Of a DNA stretch of 64,000 bases, positions 26,203-35,703 are shown piece after piece (positions within the stretch are counted from its first letter, which is position 1; every line of letters starts with the position of its first letter). The position numbers and the translations under genes were made by a program. Source of the DNA: Promethearchaeota archaeon (lineage in GTDB: Archaea; Asgardarchaeota; Lokiarchaeia; Sigyniarchaeales; SOKP01); assembly GCA_019058445.1 (NCBI GenBank), contig JAHPZA010000006.1:641063-705062 (forward strand), written 5' to 3'. Under the pieces are notes generated by a model, which worked only from the letters and a program-made list of their open reading frames with translations, ran no database searches and was not told the DNA's origin.

Positions 26203-26997
26203 ATGAGCAAACTCATTGATGAATTAATGATAGACAACATTCGTACCGAGGGCTGTTCCATAGGAAAGGGTCTTGATAGAATAAAGATCTTAGATAAATA
26301 TAATTTGCCATATGATAAAAAGGCAGACAATATTATAATAACCGGATGTGTGGTTATATCAGTACTCCCTAAAGTTATAAAATCTTTAGCAAATATTTTC
26401 GATAAAAAAGGTTTATCTTACTCTTTTTTGTCAAAAGAATATTGCTGCGGGAATTATCTTTATCGTCCAGCAATTAAAGCTCGTGACCAAGAAGCAATAA
26501 CTGAATGCCAAATCCTTTCAAAAGAATTTATATGGAAAAATATAGAGCAAGCTAAAGAGCTTGGAGCAAAAAGATTGATAATCTTTTGTTCTCCTTGCTA
26601 TCCAATTTATAAGCACGCATTTCCAGATGAAAATATTATTTTTTACCCTGAAGCAATACATGAGGTCATGGAAAAATATAAATTCGATAATTCTATAGAT
26701 TATTATGCTGGGTGTTATCGCTTACATAAAAGATTTTCTCCTGTTCCTATGGATTTAAAATCCACTAATAAGATATTTTCAAAATTAGAGGGGCTTAAAA
26801 TTAACCGTATTAGCGCACCAGTATGTTGTTATAAACCCGAGGGACTCGAACACATGATTGAACATGTAAAAACAAAACAGATGATACACATCTGTACCGG
26901 TTGTTATAGTCAAGCATTAAAAATGAAACGTAAAATAAAGGAGGTAAAAATTTTAATGCTTCCCGAACTCATTGAGAGAATTATAAGCAAAAATTAA
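26203..26997 (+). CDS. HdrB-like protein with CCG domains
   Basis: A 264-residue Cys-rich protein. It carries two CCG-type repeats: CCGNYLYRP plus FCSPCYPIYK in the first half, and YYAGCYRLHK, VCCYKPEG and ICTGCYSQAL in the second. This is the domain of heterodisulfide reductase subunit B and related LutA/GlpC-type proteins, which hold a non-cubane [4Fe-4S] cluster. The ribosome-binding site is GAAGGGAGA. It forms a pair with the flavoprotein gene just upstream and probably passes electrons to it. The CCG motifs are not perfectly canonical. Confidence 0.8.
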   Translation: MSKLIDELMIDNIRTEGCSIGKGLDRIKILDKYNLPYDKKADNIIITGCVVISVLPKVIKSLANIFDKKGLSYSFLSKEYCCGNYLYRPAIKARDQEAITECQILSKEFIWKNIEQAKELGAKRLIIFCSPCYPIYKHAFPDENIIFYPEAIHEVMEKYKFDNSIDYYAGCYRLHKRFSPVPMDLKSTNKIFSKLEGLKINRISAPVCCYKPEGLEHMIEHVKTKQMIHICTGCYSQALKMKRKIKEVKILMLPELIERIISKN

Positions 26998-27001
26998 TAA
27001 G

Positions 27002-27778
27002 TTATTCTATTTGCCCAGCTTGTGGTTTAATGTATCCGAGATATGCACAAACAATCCCTAGAATGGCAAAAGCCCAAGCTAAAAAATAAAATATTGTAAA
27101 TCCAGGAATCTCAAATACTAATATGAAAATTCTATCTATTAAAAAATTTAAAAATATTAACATGTAGCTTAAAGCCATTAAAGTGAGAGAGAGAAATGCC
27201 TGTCTATAAATGGATTCTTCAACTCCTTTATATGCTTCAATTGAGCGGTACATGAATGCGATATAAATCATTGACATGAAAATTAATGTTAAGAGAAAGG
27301 CAATTGCATCAAGTAATACAGCCATAAAACCATGGACTGGTTCATATATAACCAAGTCATAAAAAGCAGTGAAACAACCAAAAATTATTACGATATATTT
27401 TTGATTTTTTTTGTAATCTTCTTGAAATATCTTCACTTTAAAGTTATATGATAACAAAATGGCAATACAGACTAAAAATTCACTCACTCTAAAGCTTAAT
27501 ATTCTAAAAAAAATCCAGCCTAATGGAGAATAGGGCTCCACTACCAAGTCTAATCTTAAAACTACAAACACTTTCGAAAGCAATGAAAAGAATATAGCAA
27601 GAGTATAAATAAGAAAAATTACCAATAACCTCAAGGTGAGATCATGCCGTTTTTCAAGATACTTAAACATAATAAGAATTAAAAGAATAAGTGATATTAC
27701 TAATACAATTGATTCATAGATCATCCCAATAAAAAATAAATTACGTTCTTCTTCTCCACTAATTTGAAAGAATAGCAT
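27002..27778 (-). CDS. Seven-helix membrane protein, unknown function
   Basis: A 258-residue protein with about seven hydrophobic helices, near residues 16-42, 50-75, 86-114, 122-145, 148-176, 186-214 and 225-250. No catalytic motif. The layout is like that of the protein at 2991-3701. It ends only four bases from the end of the HdrB-like gene, with which it is convergent. Confidence 0.7.
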   Translation of the reverse strand: MLFFQISGEEERNLFFIGMIYESIVLVISLILLILIMFKYLEKRHDLTLRLLVIFLIYTLAIFFSLLSKVFVVLRLDLVVEPYSPLGWIFFRILSFRVSEFLVCIAILLSYNFKVKIFQEDYKKNQKYIVIIFGCFTAFYDLVIYEPVHGFMAVLLDAIAFLLTLIFMSMIYIAFMYRSIEAYKGVEESIYRQAFLSLTLMALSYMLIFLNFLIDRIFILVFEIPGFTIFYFLAWAFAILGIVCAYLGYIKPQAGQIE

Positions 27779-27839
27779 TAATTAATTTTAACGAAGTATG
27801 ATTTAAAAAATGAAATAGTTTTCAAACACTCCAACGAAT

Positions 27840-28499
27840 TTATTTAATTTTTTGCATAATATAATATCCGCAATCGAATTCTTTGGGATCCTTCTTAACC
27901 ATGGCTATTTCTCTCTCATGGCTTTTTAAAATTTCAAGTTCTTTAGATCCTTTATATTTTTGATGCAATTCTTTAATTCTTTCTTCTAATGGGGCATAAT
28001 ATTCCGTCCACCAGTATTTCTCAGGTAATAAAAAATGATCAATAAGCTCAAAACCATAGTTCGGGAACATCTCTAATGATTTATCCATCCACTTTATCGT
28101 CTCAAACGAGACTAAAAAACCTTTAGGTTTCAAAATCCTAGAGCATTCCTTTAGGCTTTTGTTTATGTCAAGAATGTGAAGAACTCCTTCTTCCCAGAGA
28201 ATGTCAAAGTTCTCATCTTGAAAATTTGTATTATATAAAGATATGTTCATTATTTTAATACGCCCTGAAAGCCCCATTCTCTCGATTTTTTTTTGTAATT
28301 TATCCAAAGCATCTTGATTAATATCGATCCCAACAATGGTTCCATTACTGAGCTTCACTAATTCTAATGTAGGTAGTCCGCTACCGCAGCCAATATCTAG
28401 TATATAGGGCTTATTTATTTTGGGTAGCATTTCATATGCTTTCTTTGTATATTTAAGAAAAATACCTCTAAACTCATCAATATTAAGTAAATCGGTCAT
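27840..28499 (-). CDS. Class I SAM-dependent methyltransferase
   Basis: A 219-residue protein with motif I LDIGCGSGLPTLELVKL (about residues 35-51), the strand-2 acidic end VGIDINQDAL, motif IV FDILWEEGVLHILDI and the following ECSRILKPKGFLVSFET. The C-terminal half is Tyr/Trp/Glu-rich (YWWTEYYAPLEERI). Substrate unknown. It lies in the same orientation as the downstream-coded nitronate monooxygenase gene at 28554, from which it is separated by about 55 bases, so they may be co-transcribed. Confidence 0.9.
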   Translation of the reverse strand: MTDLLNIDEFRGIFLKYTKKAYEMLPKINKPYILDIGCGSGLPTLELVKLSNGTIVGIDINQDALDKLQKKIERMGLSGRIKIMNISLYNTNFQDENFDILWEEGVLHILDINKSLKECSRILKPKGFLVSFETIKWMDKSLEMFPNYGFELIDHFLLPEKYWWTEYYAPLEERIKELHQKYKGSKELEILKSHEREIAMVKKDPKEFDCGYYIMQKIK

Positions 28500-28553
28500 T
28501 ATAATCTTAAATTTTTAGAAATATATATTATAAGAAAAAAAAAGTAAATTACC

Positions 28554-29591
28554 TTATTGAATGTATTTTGATGATTTTTTAAGTTGTTCCTCAGCAACTT
28601 TTACAATTGATTCTATTATATCGGGGACTTTATCGATGCTATGTATTACTCCGCAACTTTGACCTAGCGGAATCGCACCAGTAACCAAGTCACCTCTTAA
28701 ATAGACCGATTCATAATGCTTTCCATCTTCAATCAACTCTTCCATCGTAAATCCATTTTCCTCAGCCATTTTTTCTTCCTTGCTATCTATGAGACCATGA
28801 TGTAAAGCATATTCATTTCTCCATAATCGAATTGGTCCCAGGAAGCCCGTAACTAATATTGTATCTTCCGGATTCGCAGGAGGGACGATATCCTTGTACT
28901 TCACATGAAATTCACTTTCTTGTGAAGATATAAATCTCGAGCCCATAGCAATTGCTCCTGCTCCCAATCCCAAAGCAGCGGCAAGCCCATATCCGTTTCC
29001 AAACGCACCACAAGCGATAATGGGAATATCAGGATGTTTCTCCTTTACTTGTTGGAGAAGAACTAATGTGCCGGTCTTTTCATATGATTGATGTCCACCA
29101 CCTTCACTTCCCGTCACGACCATGCCATCAACTCCTGAGGCAACACATTTGTCTGCAAGCCAAGCTGCAGGGGCAACATGGAAGTGTTTTAAATTAGTAC
29201 TTTCTCTTAATTTTTGAAAATTTTTATTTTCAGGTAATAGTCGTGCAGAACCGGCACTACTAAGAGCATAAACACATTGTTCTCTTAATTTCTGATTATC
29301 CCTAATGATTTTTGGCACTTGCCTACATAATCTTTTAGCATCATATTGCATTCTCCCAGTGCGAATGTTAAATCCAAAAGGCTTGTCAGTATGCTCAACC
29401 ACATATTCCATATCTTTTTTCATTTCTTTTAAACTATCATTCGCTAATAGGTTAGTATGACTTATCACACCCATTCCTCCAGCCTCCGACACAGCAACAG
29501 TTAATTCTTTTGTATAAAAAGGACCCATAGGTGCTGCGAAAATCGGGTGCTTAATTCCAAACATCTCGGTTATTTCAGTCTTTAAAACCAT
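28554..29591 (-). CDS. Nitronate monooxygenase (2-nitropropane dioxygenase family)
   Basis: A 345-residue FMN-dependent TIM barrel. It begins with the family pattern FGIKHPIFAAPMGPFYTKEL, and has VSEAGGMGVISHTN, DGMVVTGSEGGGHQSYEKTG (flavin-phosphate region, about residues 155-174), IIACGAFGNGYGLAAALGLG and AGAIAMGSRFISSQES. The family oxidises nitronates, but many archaeal members are FMN enoyl- or keto-type reductases, so the substrate remains open. The start ATG is at the expected distance before FGIKHP. Confidence 0.9.
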   Translation of the reverse strand: MVLKTEITEMFGIKHPIFAAPMGPFYTKELTVAVSEAGGMGVISHTNLLANDSLKEMKKDMEYVVEHTDKPFGFNIRTGRMQYDAKRLCRQVPKIIRDNQKLREQCVYALSSAGSARLLPENKNFQKLRESTNLKHFHVAPAAWLADKCVASGVDGMVVTGSEGGGHQSYEKTGTLVLLQQVKEKHPDIPIIACGAFGNGYGLAAALGLGAGAIAMGSRFISSQESEFHVKYKDIVPPANPEDTILVTGFLGPIRLWRNEYALHHGLIDSKEEKMAEENGFTMEELIEDGKHYESVYLRGDLVTGAIPLGQSCGVIHSIDKVPDIIESIVKVAEEQLKKSSKYIQ

Positions 29592-29799
29592 TTTTTAACA
29601 CCTTTTTTCACTTAAAATATTATTATAATTATGATAAAGTGAAAGGTATAAGGCTTAAAAATTTTGATCAAATCCTTAGGTATAGTTAATTAGCAGCAAT
29701 AATAAATATTTATGAGAATTTAACCAATTATATCTTCCAAAAATCGCTCAAAAGAGAATTATGAAAATTTTTAAGAAATAAAGAAAGAAAATTATGTCT

Positions 29800-31563
29800 T
29801 TATCCAGTATGATTTATGATTTTAGGTTTACTTAAGACAAATCCGCACTTCGGACAAATTCTATGTAACCGATATTCTTGCATGCTGCTGAAAAAACTTG
29901 AACCTAAGATCCCCGCAGGTAACGTAAATAATGCAACTCCTAGAAAAGCAAAACAGATGGTTAGGAATCTGCCGGCCGTTGTCACTGGATATACATCACC
30001 AAACCCAGTTGTAGTAAAGGTAACAATGCCGAACCATAAAGTTGCTGGAATACTTGCAAATTTTTCAGGCTGGGCATTATGTTCAAAATAATAGATTGCT
30101 GTAGAACTGAATATGAGAAATAGGATACATATGAAAATTGTGCTTAAAAATTCTCTTTTAGTATCTTTGAATATTAAGCCAGATATACTAAATACGTCTA
30201 TAAAATGTCCAACTTTAAATACTACAACCATCAATAGAATTAAGAAAAACTGCCGCGTTGTAGGTACTAACTGACCCGGAATTAACATAAGATACAAAGC
30301 AATAATCACGATAACATCCACTATAGCGAGTGGACTTTTGACGAAATTCCATTTCCCTTGAACAGGATCTTGATATTCTTCCCGTTCTGAACCTTCACAG
30401 CTCCAAAATCGTAGAGCATATTCTGAGGTAAACACTATTATAGAAATTATATACACAGTATTTAATACAGATCTTAGTTCTTCGGATAGTATAGGATTAG
30501 TTTCAACCATAATTGCCAACACATTAAGCGTTATAAAAGTCATAAAGAAAATAAAGACCAATAACTGTCCCAAACTTCTAGGAAAAGCGAATTGCACTAA
30601 ATCATAATATCTACGCTTGGTTTGTTGCTGGGGTGTTAATTTTGGTAATTCCTTAGCTTTTTCTGCTTCTAAGGCTTGTTTAATTATCTTAGGAAGCCTC
30701 CCCCTCCTTTTCTTATACAAGTCCCTAAACAATGCTTCTTTTTGAATTGTGGTATTACAATTTGGACAAACCTCATACTGTGGATTTCTTTCTCTAAGTT
30801 CATCAATATATCCTGAACCAATGACAGATGCAGGTAATAAAAACAATGTGATACCTAAGACTGATATAACTGCTGATATTATTTTACCCATAACGGTCTT
30901 CGGAACCATCTCTCCGTATCCGATTGTGAAAAGATTTATTGCTGTAAACCACATTGAACTAAAAAGATTCGTAAATATATCAGGTTGGGCATCATGTTCT
31001 GCTATATACATAAGTAATGACCCGAAAAACATTAACAGCAACGATAAAATTAAGGTAATTAATAGTTCTTCTTTTTTACGTCTGATAACGCCAAAAATTA
31101 TTTCAAATGATTCAGAATACCGAATTAATTTAAGGAGCGCAATTACGCGAAGTAGTCTTATACCCTCCATCCATTTGTATTCAGCAGGTATGATTAACGC
31201 TAATAAAAATAGAATAACACTTGCGAAATCAATTATACCCTTAAAGTTTATCATATATCCTAAGCTTTTCAAATTATTATCTTGGTATTTTGGATTTATA
31301 TCACATGTCCAAAACCGTAATATAAATTCTATGGTAAAAATTACTACTGAAATAACTTCAATTAGAATAAAAACGATGGAATATCTTAGCACTAAATCTT
31401 CATCAGTTTCTAAGATTGTTATAAGACCACTTATTAAGCTAGCACATACTAGTAAAAATGCCAGAAAACGCGCTGAACCTGTTTTTGATTCGGGAAAATT
31501 TAAATTTTTAAAAATCTGCTCTTTATATTTTCGGATTCTTTCCTTTTTGAGTTCTTTCGTCAT
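29800..31563 (-). CDS. Two-domain voltage-gated-type cation channel with two zinc ribbons
   Basis: A 587-residue membrane protein made of two tandem six-helix channel units. Unit 1 (residues about 25-265) has a charged S4 (GIRLLRVIALLKLIRYSES) and pore filter FTIGYGEMVPKT. Unit 2 (about 325-560) has a weakly charged S4 (TRQFFLILLMVVVFKVGHF) and filter FTTTGFGDVYPVTTAG. Both filters fit K+ selectivity (GYG and GFG). Each unit ends in a Cys pair motif: CPNCNTTI after unit 1 and CPKCGFVL at the C-terminus; the matching first or second pairs are less clear. Two such chains would form a pseudotetramer, like eukaryotic two-pore channels. The gene stands alone with its own AT-rich upstream region. 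Confidence 0.9.
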   Translation of the reverse strand: MTKELKKERIRKYKEQIFKNLNFPESKTGSARFLAFLLVCASLISGLITILETDEDLVLRYSIVFILIEVISVVIFTIEFILRFWTCDINPKYQDNNLKSLGYMINFKGIIDFASVILFLLALIIPAEYKWMEGIRLLRVIALLKLIRYSESFEIIFGVIRRKKEELLITLILSLLLMFFGSLLMYIAEHDAQPDIFTNLFSSMWFTAINLFTIGYGEMVPKTVMGKIISAVISVLGITLFLLPASVIGSGYIDELRERNPQYEVCPNCNTTIQKEALFRDLYKKRRGRLPKIIKQALEAEKAKELPKLTPQQQTKRRYYDLVQFAFPRSLGQLLVFIFFMTFITLNVLAIMVETNPILSEELRSVLNTVYIISIIVFTSEYALRFWSCEGSEREEYQDPVQGKWNFVKSPLAIVDVIVIIALYLMLIPGQLVPTTRQFFLILLMVVVFKVGHFIDVFSISGLIFKDTKREFLSTIFICILFLIFSSTAIYYFEHNAQPEKFASIPATLWFGIVTFTTTGFGDVYPVTTAGRFLTICFAFLGVALFTLPAGILGSSFFSSMQEYRLHRICPKCGFVLSKPKIINHTG

Positions 31564-31783
31564 AAGCTGTCATATTATGAATTATTGCTTTAACTTCAAA
31601 AAATGTTATACAAACCTAATCAAAATTATTGTTTTAAAAACTTTTGAAAAGCGAAAAATTCAAAGTGTTTATAATCAAATCTATTCTTTAGGGTATTTTT
31701 GAATTTTAAAAAATTCAATACATTTTTCAATAGAGGGATCATAATGAACTTAACAGCCAATTATAAAATAAAATGAAGTAATT

Positions 31784-32563
31784 ATGATAACGTGGATTTT
31801 AGGATCAATTCTTATTATTTGGTGTTTATATAATAGATTCGGTAGAGAGGATGGGTATGTGAAAGGATATCCGCTTGGAATGCCAAAGGGTTCAGTACGA
31901 GCATTAATTGCTATTTCAGTGGTAGCATTTCCCTTCAGTTATTTAATTGAGGGACAAGAGATCCCGAGTGCTATTACCAGCGCGATATTCATCCTCGTTG
32001 CTTTTTATTTCGAGACACGAAAAGCTAAAAAAGAATTACTTTTAGAACTTATAAATGACGTGAGATATCCTGAGACTCCTAAGGAAAATGTGATTTATCC
32101 TCTCTATTTGCCAAAATATTCTGTAAGAATTACACTTGTAACGATGTTGGTATTAGTATTGATTATTAATGCATATGGACCAATGGTGCCTTTTGAAACA
32201 ACAAATACTTTAATGGATATTTTGTTGATAATTAGCTTTTTTATTCTTGGCTCGATTTTTAAAAGGATCAGTAATATTCGAGAAAATAAAAGAAATAAAC
32301 GGCTAATTAACTTGAAATTAGCAGAAGACGCTTCAATTTCAAATGAGGGAATAATTGAATATATATCTTCTCAAGAAAAAAGTAAAATAAAGAGAAAAGG
32401 GAAAAACTGTCTTTCCGTAATAACATTAATTGCTATTTTTATTGCATTGATTTTATACACGGTTGATATTGATTATGAGATGCTAACTTTGCTATTCTAT
32501 GCTTTTACTTTACGTACTACATTATTCCTATTCATAAATATATATTATGGTTATAGAGATTAA
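31784..32563 (+). CDS. Membrane protein with GMPKGSVRALIA motif
   Basis: A 259-residue protein. It has a helix at the extreme N-terminus, then the notable segment PLGMPKGSVRALIAISVVAF, and further helices (about residues 55-75, 110-130, 143-160, 205-225 and 235-255). The GMPKGSVRALIA stretch looks like a conserved signature at a helix start, but I do not know a function. A Lys/Arg-rich loop sits at residues about 160-200. It is divergent from the ion channel gene, sharing a 220-base promoter region. Confidence 0.65.
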   Translation: MITWILGSILIIWCLYNRFGREDGYVKGYPLGMPKGSVRALIAISVVAFPFSYLIEGQEIPSAITSAIFILVAFYFETRKAKKELLLELINDVRYPETPKENVIYPLYLPKYSVRITLVTMLVLVLIINAYGPMVPFETTNTLMDILLIISFFILGSIFKRISNIRENKRNKRLINLKLAEDASISNEGIIEYISSQEKSKIKRKGKNCLSVITLIAIFIALILYTVDIDYEMLTLLFYAFTLRTTLFLFINIYYGYRD

Positions 32564-32704
32564 TTCCCTTATTTTTTTTTTTTAAAAAAGCTATTTATCA
32601 TTCTGAAATTGTAATAAATTATAGATAAAATATTTAAATTAACAATTAACATATTGTTTACTTGCTATGTACTTAGCAAAAAAATCAATTTGAGGTAGAC
32701 AAAA

Positions 32705-32884
32705 ATGAGAACAACTCCCCCAAAATCAATAACATTATATCTCTCTATTATCCTTGGAGTTATCGGGATTATCTTAGGACTTGTAGGTCTAGGAATAGGA
32801 GGAGTATTTATGCTTATTGCCTGGATAATTTTGATTGTCGCCTGGATAATACTCGTCCTAAGTGTAAAAATAGAGGGTTTATGA
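32705..32884 (+). CDS. 59-aa Gly-rich membrane peptide
   Basis: ATG to TGA, with a GAGGT ribosome-binding site eight bases upstream. The 59 residues form two helices: LYLSIILGVIGIILGLVGLG and VFMLIAWIILIVAWIILVL, with a basic N-terminus and a short tail. It is likely a two-helix integral membrane peptide. The ribosome-binding site makes it a better-supported gene than most frames this short. Confidence 0.65.
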   Translation: MRTTPPKSITLYLSIILGVIGIILGLVGLGIGGVFMLIAWIILIVAWIILVLSVKIEGL

Positions 32885-32974
32885 CTCTAATTGTGGTTGG
32901 TTTTTAATTTATTCAACCTTTTTTTTTATTACTCGTTTCTTGCCATTTTAATTATATTATATAACAAAGTATGG

Positions 32975-33865
32975 TTATATTTTTGCCCCTGGAAATAATG
33001 GTTGCATAGTGAGTTCTCTTGCCATACTAATAACTTTTTCCTGTTCTTCATTATTTAGCTTTCTATAGCGTTTAACAGCATCAAATATTAATGGCCAAAG
33101 CCTTACATCACAGGGTAGCGAATAAGTTGTTACCCCTTCTTGAGACAATGTAAACCATACGGCTTGGTCTACTAAGTCTTGGGTATCTAGAGGTTCGTAC
33201 CAAGTTGTATACTTGTTATCACTGCGCAGAGTTTCACTTTTCCATCTACCCTTACTAATCGCTTTTATTGCTGTAATACCAATATTCTTTTCTTGTGCCA
33301 ATTTAAGCACTGGCCTGAAATCGTTTACTGGATGAGGTTTTACTAACGCACCAGCATATACAGGCATTAAAATTGTTTCAAACTCATCAGATAATTCGAG
33401 AGCTTTCTGTAAAACTCTTACATCCTCATGAGCCGTAATGCCAATATGCTTAATTAGTCCAGTTTCTCTGGCTTCCTTAAAAGCTTCCATGGCTCCGTCT
33501 TCACCTAATATTTGATTTAATTCATCAATAGATGCTACAGCATGAAATTGATATAAATCAAAATATTTCGCGCCTAATCGTTCTAATGACTTATGAAGTT
33601 GTCTTTGTGCTCCTCTTTTTTTTCTTTTTAAAGTTTTTTCGGCTAAAAAGAACTTATTTCTATATTTTTCAATCCATGGATTAAGCCGTACTTCTGCCTG
33701 CCCATACGTGGGAGCCACATCTATCATATTTACTCCGTTATCCATCGCAAGTCTAACAGCCTTATCTGCTTCTTCTTGATCAACATATCCAGGTCCACAT
33801 CCTCCGAGAGCAACAAAAGAAACCTTTGCTCCAGTTCTTCCAAAAATACGAGTTTCCATATGCAT
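32975..33865 (-). CDS. Aldo/keto reductase
   Basis: A 296-residue TIM-barrel oxidoreductase. The catalytic tetrad is visible: Asp and Tyr in IDVAPTYGQAEVRL (about residues 49-62), Lys in FLAEKTLKRK and His in LYQFHAV. NADP(H)-binding elements occur near the C-terminus, though the usual SxxTPxxxxxN motif is not obvious (TTYSLPCDVRLW is in its place). It reduces aldehydes or ketones in the cytosol. The start MHMETRIFGRTGAKVS is typical of the family. Confidence 0.9.
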   Translation of the reverse strand: MHMETRIFGRTGAKVSFVALGGCGPGYVDQEEADKAVRLAMDNGVNMIDVAPTYGQAEVRLNPWIEKYRNKFFLAEKTLKRKKRGAQRQLHKSLERLGAKYFDLYQFHAVASIDELNQILGEDGAMEAFKEARETGLIKHIGITAHEDVRVLQKALELSDEFETILMPVYAGALVKPHPVNDFRPVLKLAQEKNIGITAIKAISKGRWKSETLRSDNKYTTWYEPLDTQDLVDQAVWFTLSQEGVTTYSLPCDVRLWPLIFDAVKRYRKLNNEEQEKVISMARELTMQPLFPGAKI

Positions 33866-34189
33866 CCCTTTTTTTGTTTATTTTAAATCTTAATAATTGA
33901 ATCTTTATTTTTTAGCTTTTTAAAAATATCTTTAATAATTGTGAGGTTAGAATTTTTTTAAGTGCTTTGGGCTCTTTAATGAGTCAGTCTTTCAGAGGAT
34001 ACTAATTATTCTGCAGCAAAATATTAAGAAAATTATGGAATATTAATAACTTTGAATTGAAAAAATTAAAAAAAAATATGGAAGTTATTCTATTTTTCTG
34101 ATCATTTACAGAAATGTCAAAAGATCACATTAGAGTTAAATATGCATTAATCATAATTAATTCTGATAATTAACGAAAATTAGTTATCA

Positions 34190-34304
34190 AAGAGGAAGAG
34201 AAAGAGGAAATCAATCCTAATCAAAAATAATAATGAGAATTAAACATTAAAATGTTTAATAAAGGGCGAAATCCAATGTTCGATAGGATTGAAATTTCCT
34301 CCAA
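34190..34304 (-). ncRNA. Structured RNA, family B, copy 3
   Basis: Read on the minus strand. The outer stem pairs GAGGAAAT and TCAATCCTA (34301 downwards) with TAGGATTGATTTCCTC at the other end (34219-34204). The conserved core CATTGGATTTCGCCCT is at 34278-34263, followed by a perfect hairpin ATTAAACATT-TT-AATGTTTAAT (34260-34239). A TATA-like box TTTTTATA lies at 34333-34326, about 25 bases before the stem, and a pyrimidine tract follows. Copies 1 and 2 are at 47421-47545 and 48767-48880. Confidence 0.75.
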
Positions 34305-34543
34305 TGCTTATTATATATTTTCATGTATAAAAATGTTTACTTTAGTTACACATAGTTAAATTATCAAATATAAGGGAAATCATAATATAGTAAAAAATTA
34401 AGATTAAAAATTTATCAAACTCAGACTAAACAAATTATTTAGAAAGTTAAAAGCTTAAAAATTAAGATCAATAGAAATTGATTAATCAAATGACTATCTA
34501 ATTTAAAAATTAAAAAAAAATAAATAAAAAAAAGTAGAAGTGA

Positions 34544-34924
34544 TTATTCAATCGCTACATCCACAGAGGTCATTTCAACTTCTTTATTTGGTACATGGAT
34601 CCTCAGTAATCCATTCTTGTACGAACTAGTCGCTTTCTCATGTTCTACGGGGCAGCATAAGGTATAATACCCTACGTATCTAATTCTATCTGTATCCCCG
34701 GCAACAAAGAAGGTATCTTCAGACATTTTAAGCTTAATTGTGTCCTTTTCTACTCCGGGAAGATATACTTCTATTTCATAGCCAGTATCCTCTTCATTGA
34801 TCCATGAGCACATCTGGGGAGTAAGTACAGTTCTTTGTGGCTCCTCTTCTACTTTTTTTATTTCTGAAGGTGTTTCTTCTGCTTTTTCAATTTCTACCTC
34901 ATCTTTTGTTTCAATATCACTCAT
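34544..34924 (-). CDS. Small heat-shock protein, Hsp20/alpha-crystallin family
   Basis: A 126-residue protein. The first 35 residues are Glu/Lys-rich and probably disordered. The alpha-crystallin domain follows: GYEIEVYLPGVEKDTIKLKM (strands 2-4 of the fold), then DTFFVAGDTD, and the end has KNGLLRIHVPNKE, matching the conserved A-x-x-x-n-GvL motif. It should act as an ATP-independent chaperone. Its upstream region to 35245 is non-coding, with AT-rich possible promoter sequence. Confidence 0.9.
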   Translation of the reverse strand: MSDIETKDEVEIEKAEETPSEIKKVEEEPQRTVLTPQMCSWINEEDTGYEIEVYLPGVEKDTIKLKMSEDTFFVAGDTDRIRYVGYYTLCCPVEHEKATSSYKNGLLRIHVPNKEVEMTSVDVAIE

Positions 34925-35245
34925 TTTTGATCAACTTGGATTTTTTATTAAGTATATAACTCTAAATTTGTGAAAAAAATATAGAAATTTCTATTTATGC
35001 GTGATAAAACATTAAATAGAAGATTAAATTCACTTTCCAATTTTAATTGCATCCTACAATTGATTTACAAAATATAAAACTTCTCGCAGAAATGAATCTT
35101 TGAGACCCAAGGATTTATAATTTTTAATTCTCCAAAATAATATTTTTTAAGAAAAACAAGAAAATCAGCGGGCTTTCATTTTTTATATATATCTCCTCTT
35201 TAATTAGTATTACATATTCAATAGATAATTACTGGTGAGACATGA
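34925..35245. other. Intergenic region between divergent genes
   Basis: About 320 bases of AT-rich DNA containing the promoters of the Hsp20 gene (minus) and the 35246 gene (plus). TATA-like TTTTTATATATA occurs at about 35180. No further gene, repeat or stable hairpin was found. Confidence 0.5.
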
Positions 35246-35680
35246 TTGGAATGCTCAGAAATCTCAAAGATTTGGAATAACTACAATATAAGTTATGATC
35301 CGCTCTTAGATGATGTTTTGTCCAATCACTCAAAATTTAAGATCAATAACAAAGAAAAAAATTATGCAAAATGTGGAGATTACTTAAAACTTGGTGAAAA
35401 AAACATTTGGCTTCAATTTCATTATGAAAATTTCACACGCTGTAGGCTTGTTGCCTATATTGAGGGAGAAAAATTTAAGATTTGGAGCATTGTAAGTACT
35501 CCAAAAAAGATTGGGCTTGGTAGCAGAACTTTGGAGTTCCTAAACCAGATGTTTCTTGATTCAGGATGCAAATTGAAGCTTTTTATCGTGGATGTATGGC
35601 CCGTGGCAAAAGGTTTTTGGGATAAGATGAAACAAAGAAGCCTTATTACGGATTATGAAGTTAGTGAATGCCATATCTAA
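35246..35680 (+). CDS. GNAT-like protein, weakly supported
   Basis: A 144-residue protein starting at TTG with GGTGAG about seven bases upstream. The C-terminal half resembles the acetyl-CoA-binding part of GNAT enzymes: strand KIWSIVSTPKKIG, loop GLGSRTLEFLNQMF (a G-x-G/A-type pyrophosphate loop followed by helix) and the strand LKLFIVDVWPVAKGFWDKM. The N-terminal part is unusual. The acetyl-CoA loop is the main support, so the call is tentative. Confidence 0.55.
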   Translation: MECSEISKIWNNYNISYDPLLDDVLSNHSKFKINNKEKNYAKCGDYLKLGEKNIWLQFHYENFTRCRLVAYIEGEKFKIWSIVSTPKKIGLGSRTLEFLNQMFLDSGCKLKLFIVDVWPVAKGFWDKMKQRSLITDYEVSECHI

Positions 35681-35703
35681 TTTTTTCTCTAAAAGACGAA
35701 TAA

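Noticed and set aside
30749..31702. 317-codon frame antisense to the ion channel
   Set aside because: Mirror frame of a clear channel gene; no protein features.
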